From positions 1 through 10,597 of the forward strand of contig CAYPQM010000195.1 of NCBI GenBank assembly GCA_964412845.1: a DNA stretch of 10,597 bases, read 5' to 3'. The notes under the pieces were generated by a model that saw only the letters and a program-made list of their open reading frames with translations, ran no database searches and was not told where the DNA came from. Made by a program: the position numbers and the translations under genes. The first letter of the stretch is position 1. Each line of letters opens with the position of its first letter. The stretch comes from JAWWPY01 sp964412845 (GTDB lineage: Bacteria > Actinomycetota > Actinomycetes > Streptosporangiales > Streptosporangiaceae). Shown here piece by piece: positions 7,001 to 10,597 of this stretch.

Positions 7001-7166
7001 ATGCCGTGCCGCCGGCCGCGGGCACGTGCAGGACCACCAGGATCGTGGCGGGAAGATCAGCCGGGAAGAACTGCAGCAGCGCCCGTAACGCTTCCACTCC
7101 GCCAGCCGAGGCGGCGATAACCACGACGTCCCGACCTGCCCCGTCTCGACCTGCCCCACCGTTCAT
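4071..7166 (-). CDS. CheB-CheR-PAS fusion signalling protein
   Basis: This 1031-residue protein starts at ATG 7166, about 11 bases after a GGGAG ribosome site. It lacks a receiver domain. Residues 12-192 are a CheB methylesterase with the catalytic triad apparently intact: S20 in AASAGG, H47 in VLHVP, D139 in GTLSDGAAG. Residues 269-292 carry CPEC...CPAGH, a likely zinc site, followed by a helix with LW-A--RLEERA (311-322), a known extension of orphan CheB proteins. CheR follows at about 416-681, with SAM motif VWSAGCATGEEAY (518-530), ATDLDENAL (553-561) and ARNTLMYF (624-631). Then come PAS (about 706-820), a coiled coil (about 822-905) and a second PAS (906-1025). No histidine kinase follows. 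The substrates are probably not classical chemoreceptors, as none is encoded nearby. It lies 66 bases after the coiled-coil gene, probably in one operon. Confidence 0.93.
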   Translation of the reverse strand: MNGGAGRDGAGRDVVVIAASAGGVEALRALLQFFPADLPATILVVLHVPAAGGTALPMILDRAGQLSASAAVDGEPMHPGHVYVAPPDHHLLVIGGTIRLSKGPRHQGHRPAADPLFFSAALTAGSRTIAVVLSGTLSDGAAGAIAVEDRGGVVLVQDPAESAYDGMPKAAIAATRHPIVLPLREIAARIVAQSRNPAHGPRAVPSPAQTPGAAQTPGAAQAPGWESSPGLERQLGIFLDPDHFPDPAQLLKPAAPAAPGPAARGSVTCPECARPLNQENDQSLQFVCPAGHTWSAESLMEAQAAVIVRALWAAVFRLEERARLCRVLADATETQGPPISAKGFRSTAVTSHDATVIILKLLSGATGHASQGRITAAKPDRAPTDPAALIYPAAWDRVHPAGWPAQSRLELVVMDNADPEFDELLLMLKETRGFDFIGYKRSTLMRRVRRRMDARGLVSISEYRDYLELEPDEFLRLFDSLLINVTGFFRDPPAWQALRGTVLPELLSAKGPSRPIRVWSAGCATGEEAYTLAIVLAEELGTEAFTNRVKIYATDLDENALQVARAGVYTERQIAGVEDDLRQNYLEPTGSKYTFRRDLRRQIIFGHNDLTHDAPISRVDLLVARNTLMYFTAEAQASIIRRFHFALADPGFLFLGKAEMLLNHGDQFEPVDLRKRLFRKIDTGGPADPPRPGRGQLHQGLGAPSAELEAAALAAGPIAHLVVDGSGRLAAANILAETLFNIRPRNVGQPFQDLEVSYRPVELRSVIEHVTQDQRPVDLTDVVWHRIPGAEPSIYDVSVVPLFRATLELIGVGISFLDVTRYRSLRDELERANRELERAYEELQSLNEELETTNEELQSTNEELETTNEELQSTNEELETMNEELQSTNDELQAINDILRLRSAELDAVNTFLATVLRSLGSAVIVVDTDLTVKVWSPGGEELWGLRADEAEGKPLPSLDIGLPVTSLVPHLRGMLAGTSHGDAAVIKAVNRRGRPLEMQMDCTLLRDEDGSAQGVILVMNDANAERTAAV
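4490..4630 (-). repeat. 42-bp repeat encoding the CheB-CheR coiled coil
   Basis: Residues about 847-890 repeat a 14-residue double heptad, NEELQSTNEELETT, and the DNA repeats with a 42-base period, with a few substitutions (for example ETMNEEL). It forms a parallel coiled coil between the two PAS domains. This heptad signature is common to CheB/CheR/PAS proteins, so it is a family feature and not a local peculiarity. Confidence 0.85.
6505..6549 (-). repeat. 18-bp in-frame repeat in the CheB linker
   Basis: TGGGCCGCGCCGGGCGTC on the plus strand occurs perfectly at 6505 and 6523, with a partial third copy from 6541. On the coding strand it encodes AQTPGA repeats (residues about 208-222), in the proline/alanine linker between the CheB domain and the CPEC zinc motif. 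It changes only linker length. Confidence 0.8.
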
Positions 7167-7232
7167 GTTGGGGCTTCTCCCGCCTGCAGGCCCGCTGCCC
7201 TACGGGCACCTCACTATGAACCGTGGGTGAGA

Positions 7233-7619
7233 TTATTGTGTGCCAGCCCGGTTTGACGCCAGCACGCCAGCTACGGCGCGGTCGGCGTCAGCCAGCCGAC
7301 GGTGCTCCTGTGCACGCGCACGGTGCCCGCCGTTATTGGTGGAATCCACGTCGGCCAGCAGGTCATGTGCGATGGCGGCACGCTCGTGGACCGCTGCCGC
7401 GCGCTCGTGTGTGGCCAAGGCCCGCCGGTACACGTCGTCCGCCCGCTGCTGTGCCTCCTCGGCACGCTCCAGCGCTTGGCTGACCTGCTGCGCAGTTGAG
7501 CCTGACCCTGGTCCGCGTTTCTCGAGTTGCCCATTGCGTTCATGCAGCTCAAGGCACCTGCTGTCGAGTTCCGCACGGCGGCGCGTTATCCGTCCTAGCA
7601 TGCCGTCGGCGTCTTCCAT
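7233..7619 (-). CDS. Small coiled-coil protein (HERAA type)
   Basis: The protein is 128 residues from ATG 7619, with GGGAGG about 13 bases and GGAG three bases before it. It is charged and strongly helical. Residues 45-68 (VSQALERAEEAQQRADDVYR) lead into the repeat ALATHERAAAVHERAAIAHD (67-86), a pattern I have seen in many small actinobacterial proteins of unknown function. There is no signal peptide or membrane segment, so it is probably cytoplasmic. A glycine/asparagine-rich break at 93-98 (STNNGG) separates a second short helix. It is followed after 66 bases by the CheB/CheR gene on the same strand and is probably co-transcribed, so it may be a partner or adaptor of that protein; this is inference. 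The frame is open further upstream on the minus strand, but that part overlaps the LuxR gene antisense and reads as noise. Confidence 0.75.
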   Translation of the reverse strand: MEDADGMLGRITRRRAELDSRCLELHERNGQLEKRGPGSGSTAQQVSQALERAEEAQQRADDVYRRALATHERAAAVHERAAIAHDLLADVDSTNNGGHRARAQEHRRLADADRAVAGVLASNRAGTQ

Positions 7620-7745
7620 ACTCCAATTTATCCTCCCTGGATGTCCGCTATGCCAGGGCCATGGGTCTGCTGGTTTCCGCGCCCTGCGCTTCAGGGCCAG
7701 CTTGTCCATGGCGCGGGGGCCCGGCGTTTCGTTACGCTTCGTCGG
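7620..7745. promoter_or_regulatory. Divergent promoter region between coiled-coil and LuxR genes
   Basis: These 126 bases must carry the promoters for both directions. A dyad CCCTGG-N12-CCAGGG lies at 7635-7658. On the minus-strand transcript its last arm (CCAGGG) runs into the GGGAGG ribosome site of the coiled-coil gene. A second perfect hairpin, GCCCTG-CGCTT-CAGGGC, is at 7681-7697. The LuxR start has no Shine-Dalgarno, so its message may be leaderless. No clear -35/-10 pair is assigned. Confidence 0.45.
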
Positions 7746-10526
7746 ATGTCGGCGGAATGGCCCCTGATCGGCCGGGACGAGGAGATCGCCCGAGCGGAGA
7801 GCAGGCTGGCCCGCGGCATCGGCACCGTGATCGTCGGTACGGCAGGCGTCGGGAAGACCGCACTCGCCCGGCAGGTGGGTGCGCGGGTGCGGGCCAGCGG
7901 AGGCAGGGTCGAGTGGATCGCTGGCCGGGCCGCCCGCAGCGTCTTTCCCTTTGAGGCGTTCGCGGCCATGCTCGATGAGCGGCCACTGCCGCTCGGCGCG
8001 TCGGCGGTGGCGGCCCGCCTCGGCCTCGCCGCCACGTCCGGCGGCCCGGCTCAGGGCAGTCCGGCTCAGGGCAGTCCGGCTCAGGGCAGTCCGGCTCAGG
8101 GCAACATGGCCCAGGGTGGCCCGGCCCGCAGCGGTTCGTCCGGGACGGGGACCCCGCGCCCGGTGTTCGTGGTCGATGACGCCCACCTGCTGGACCAGGC
8201 ATCGGCGGATGTGCTGCTGTATCTGGCCGCGGCCGGGGCGGTCCAGGTCATCGCCTCTGTGCTGGCCGGTGAGCCCGCGCCAGATTCAGTTCCCCGGCTG
8301 TGGATGGATGGCAGCTGCGAGCGGCTGGACCTGGCCGCTCTCAGCCCCTCGGATACCCATGCCCTGATGGAGGCGGTGCTGGGCGGGCAGCTTGACCAGC
8401 GCTCGTCGGCGACGCTCATCCGGGCGGCCGGCGGCAACCTGCTGTTCCTGCGGGAGCTCGTGGAAGCGGCGGTCAAGGACCGCACCCTGACCGAGTCGGG
8501 AGGAGTCTGGCAGTTGCGCGGTGAACCAGCCGCGACCCAGAGCCTGCGGGACCTGATCGAGGGCCATCTGGCGGGACTTACGGCGGAGCAGCGGTCGGCC
8601 GCCGAGCTCGTGGCGGCCGGGGAGCCGCTGCCCGCCGCCGTGATGGGGGCGATCGCCGAAGAGCAGACGATCGACGAACTGGCCGAGAGCGGGCTGATCC
8701 GGGTGACCGGAGATCTCGGTGGACCGGTGATCACCATGGCGCACCCGCTGTACGGGACGGCGTTGCGGGACCGGCTGACCCCGCTGCGGTCGCGCCGGAT
8801 CCGCCTGGAACTGGCCCGTGCGTTTGAGCAGTGGGCTGATCCGGGGGAGCAGGCCGATCGCGGGGTTCCAGATGCTGGTGATCAGCCCGGCGCCCTGATG
8901 AGTGCCGCTCGGGTGCGCGCCGCGCTCTGGCGGCTGGAAGCGGGCGACCCGGCCGATCCCGGCGGCCTGCTCAGCGCGGCCAGTGCCGCCCGGACCTTCA
9001 GCCTCGCCACGGCCGAGCGGCTGGCCCGGGCCGCGGTGGCCGCGCGTGGCTCCATCGGCGCCATCCTGTTGCTCGCCGAGATCCTCACCCACCGGGGGCG
9101 CAGCGAGGAGGCGACGGCGCTGACCGCGGGCCTGCCGCCGGAGGGGCTGCGGCCCGAAGACCGTGAGGCGATCGTCTACTTCCAGGTGATGGGCCGCAAT
9201 GTGGGCCTGGGTGACCTGGCCGGCGGACTGGCCGCCCTGGGATCGGCCGGTGATGTGGCGGCGGACTCGCCGCGGCTCCAATCGCTGCACGCCCTGCTGC
9301 TCCTCCTGGACGGCAGGCTGGCGGAATCTCTGCGTGTCGGTACAGCACTCATGGCCGATGCGACGGCGCCGCCCGGGGCACGTGTGGCCGCGGCCACCGC
9401 CGTCTGCCCGGCCTTGCTGGCCGCCGGGCAGTACCAGGCGTGCGTCAGCGCGCACGAGTCGGTCTCGCCCATGGCCACAGCGGTCAGGGACAGCCTGCCG
9501 TTCGGCGTGGGCGCGCTCACGGCCGCGGTTTCGCTGGCTCACCTGGAGAACGGGTCGTTCGACCGGGCCGGGAAACTCGCCACGGCGGCGCACGAGCGGG
9601 CCATCGCGGCCGGCGACGCGATGACCCGGGTCAGGTGCGCGCAGGCACTGGGCCGGATCGCGATGCTCCGCGGCCAGGTCCGGACCGCCCAGCGCTGGTT
9701 CCGCGAGACGATCGCCGTTCTGGACGAATTCGACCAGGTGTTCCTCGGCTGGAACGTGTCCTTCCTGGCCCGTGCGGCCGCGGCGGCCGGATCGGCCGAG
9801 GATGCCAGGTCCGCGGTGGAGCAAGCGGCCGGCGCGCCGCGGATGGGCCTGTTCGAGGCCGAGGGGCAGCTCGCCCGGGCGGCGGTGAGCGCGGCAGAAG
9901 GGAAGCTGACCGACGCCGCCGAATCCGCCGGGTGGGCGGCGGAACTGGCGGCGGCTCGCGGGCAATGGGCGACCGCCCTGACCGCGGGGCACGACGCCGC
10001 CCGCTGGGGCGGCGCGGCCGCGGCGGCGGCCCTGGTCCAGGACGCGGCCGCACGGGTCGACGGTCCCCTGGCCGAGTGCTACGCCGAGCACACGGTGGCG
10101 CTGCTACGCCAGGATCCGGGCAGGCTGGCCGAGGTCAGCAGCCGGTTCGAGGCCCTCGGCGCGCTGCTGCACGCGGGAGAGGCGGCGGCCGCGGCGGCCC
10201 GGGCCAGCCTCGGCGTCGGCCGGCGCAGGCAGGCCGCCGGGTTCGCGGCCCGGGCCAGTGCCCTGCTGGCCCGGTGTGAGGCTCCTAGCGTGCCCTGGCT
10301 GGCCGGTGCGGGCAGCAGTTCGCCGCTCACCGGCCGGGAGCAGGAGGTGGCGGTCCAGGCCGCGGCCGGCCACTCCGACGCGCAGATCGCCGGCCGCCTG
10401 GGCATCTCCGCCCGTACCGTGCAGACCCACCTCGCCCGGGCTTACGCCAAGCTCGGCATTCATGACCGGCGTGATCTTCCGCACGCGCTTTCCCTGGACG
10501 GGCTGCCCGCCCAGGGAAAGCGGTGA
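7746..10526 (+). CDS. Large ATP-binding LuxR-family (LAL-type) transcriptional regulator
   Basis: From ATG 7746 the protein is 926 residues. MSAEWPLIGRDEE is the standard lead-in of these AAA/STAND-type regulators; an in-frame ATG at 7641 would add 35 residues of non-conserved sequence. Walker A is GTAGVGKT (31-38) and Walker B is FVVDDAH (141-147). The middle is a long alanine-rich helical region resembling TPR-like sensor segments. The C-terminal LuxR helix-turn-helix spans about 859-918, with LTGREQEV, AQIAGRLGISARTVQTHLAR and AYAKLGI. Such proteins bind ATP and an inducer and activate transcription. It has no obvious ribosome site and may be leaderless. It diverges from the coiled-coil/CheB-CheR operon and could control it, which is inference. 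A pentapeptide repeat sits between the Walker motifs (residues about 101-125). Confidence 0.93.
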   Translation: MSAEWPLIGRDEEIARAESRLARGIGTVIVGTAGVGKTALARQVGARVRASGGRVEWIAGRAARSVFPFEAFAAMLDERPLPLGASAVAARLGLAATSGGPAQGSPAQGSPAQGSPAQGNMAQGGPARSGSSGTGTPRPVFVVDDAHLLDQASADVLLYLAAAGAVQVIASVLAGEPAPDSVPRLWMDGSCERLDLAALSPSDTHALMEAVLGGQLDQRSSATLIRAAGGNLLFLRELVEAAVKDRTLTESGGVWQLRGEPAATQSLRDLIEGHLAGLTAEQRSAAELVAAGEPLPAAVMGAIAEEQTIDELAESGLIRVTGDLGGPVITMAHPLYGTALRDRLTPLRSRRIRLELARAFEQWADPGEQADRGVPDAGDQPGALMSAARVRAALWRLEAGDPADPGGLLSAASAARTFSLATAERLARAAVAARGSIGAILLLAEILTHRGRSEEATALTAGLPPEGLRPEDREAIVYFQVMGRNVGLGDLAGGLAALGSAGDVAADSPRLQSLHALLLLLDGRLAESLRVGTALMADATAPPGARVAAATAVCPALLAAGQYQACVSAHESVSPMATAVRDSLPFGVGALTAAVSLAHLENGSFDRAGKLATAAHERAIAAGDAMTRVRCAQALGRIAMLRGQVRTAQRWFRETIAVLDEFDQVFLGWNVSFLARAAAAAGSAEDARSAVEQAAGAPRMGLFEAEGQLARAAVSAAEGKLTDAAESAGWAAELAAARGQWATALTAGHDAARWGGAAAAAALVQDAAARVDGPLAECYAEHTVALLRQDPGRLAEVSSRFEALGALLHAGEAAAAAARASLGVGRRRQAAGFAARASALLARCEAPSVPWLAGAGSSSPLTGREQEVAVQAAAGHSDAQIAGRLGISARTVQTHLARAYAKLGIHDRRDLPHALSLDGLPAQGKR
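8046..8105 (+). repeat. 15-bp in-frame repeat encoding GSPAQ units
   Basis: CCGGCTCAGGGCAGT is repeated four times head to tail; the first three copies are perfect and the fourth ends in CAAC. It encodes PAQGS pentapeptides at residues 101-120, with degraded copies (NMAQG, GPARS) after it. The insert lies between Walker A and Walker B, in a loop where length change is probably tolerated. Confidence 0.9.
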
Positions 10527-10597
10527 CTACTGCCGAGCGGTGATCACCCGCGAGCGGTGACTACTGCCGAGCGGTGATCACCCGCGAGCGGTGACTA
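10524..10597 (+). repeat. 17-bp monomers in 34-bp dimers starting at the LuxR stop codon
   Basis: Beginning exactly at the TGA stop, two related 17-bp monomers alternate: TGACTACTGCCGAGCGG at 10524 and 10558, and TGATCACCCGCGAGCGG at 10541 and 10575. A further TGACTA begins at 10592 and is cut by the window edge. The B junction creates the palindrome GGTGATCACC. The two dimers are identical, so the dimer was copied after the monomers had diverged. Confidence 0.92.

Noticed and set aside
7620..8186. N-terminal extension of the coiled-coil frame up to 8186 on the minus strand (317 residues).
   Set aside because: The extra part overlaps the LuxR gene antisense, contains only the mirror of its 15-bp repeat, and ATG 7619 has a good ribosome site.
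8286..10091. Minus-strand 601-residue open frame opposite the LuxR gene.
   Set aside because: Antisense of a strongly supported gene; composition is that of a GC-rich shadow frame with no motifs.
10524..10597. CRISPR array at the right edge.
   Set aside because: Units are contiguous 17-bp monomers without unique spacers.

Overview
The window is high-GC DNA with GTG starts, stop/start overlaps, a large LuxR-type ATPase regulator and a small 'HERAA'-type coiled-coil protein. Together these point to an actinomycete (Actinomycetota). The genus cannot be told from the sequence. There are no tRNA or rRNA genes, no transposase and no CRISPR array.

Layout. (1) Positions 1-215, minus strand: the first 71 codons of a protein-kinase-like gene that runs off the left edge; its nucleotide-binding residues look degenerate. 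(2) A 343-base divergent intergenic region with a hairpin. (3) Positions 559-3325, plus strand: a tight three-gene operon made of a UbiE/MenG-type methyltransferase, a polytopic membrane protein distantly like UbiA, and a geranylgeranyl-reductase-family flavoprotein. The set looks like a lipoquinone or isoprenoid tailoring pathway: ring methylation plus side-chain saturation, with a membrane protein between. (4) Positions 3602-4012, plus strand: a small helix-turn-helix protein preceded by several dyads. (5) Positions 7619 down to 4071, minus strand: a small coiled-coil protein, then a 1031-residue CheB/zinc-motif/CheR/PAS/coiled-coil/PAS fusion, probably one operon. (6) Positions 7746-10526, plus strand: a 926-residue ATPase/LuxR regulator transcribed divergently from the CheB/CheR operon.

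The most unusual feature is a set of short tandem repeats placed at gene boundaries. Downstream of three different genes the repeat begins exactly at the TGA stop codon and each unit starts with TGA or TGG (33-37 bp after the reductase, 15-16 bp after the HTH gene, 17/34 bp after the LuxR gene). In front of the reductase, a 14-bp repeat makes a chain of tiny ORFs, each ending in an ATGA that starts the next, leading into the real start codon. Three further repeats lie in frame inside coding regions (15, 18 and 42 bp).

The functional links between the quinone-type operon, the kinase-like gene and the CheB/CheR operon are inference from proximity only.
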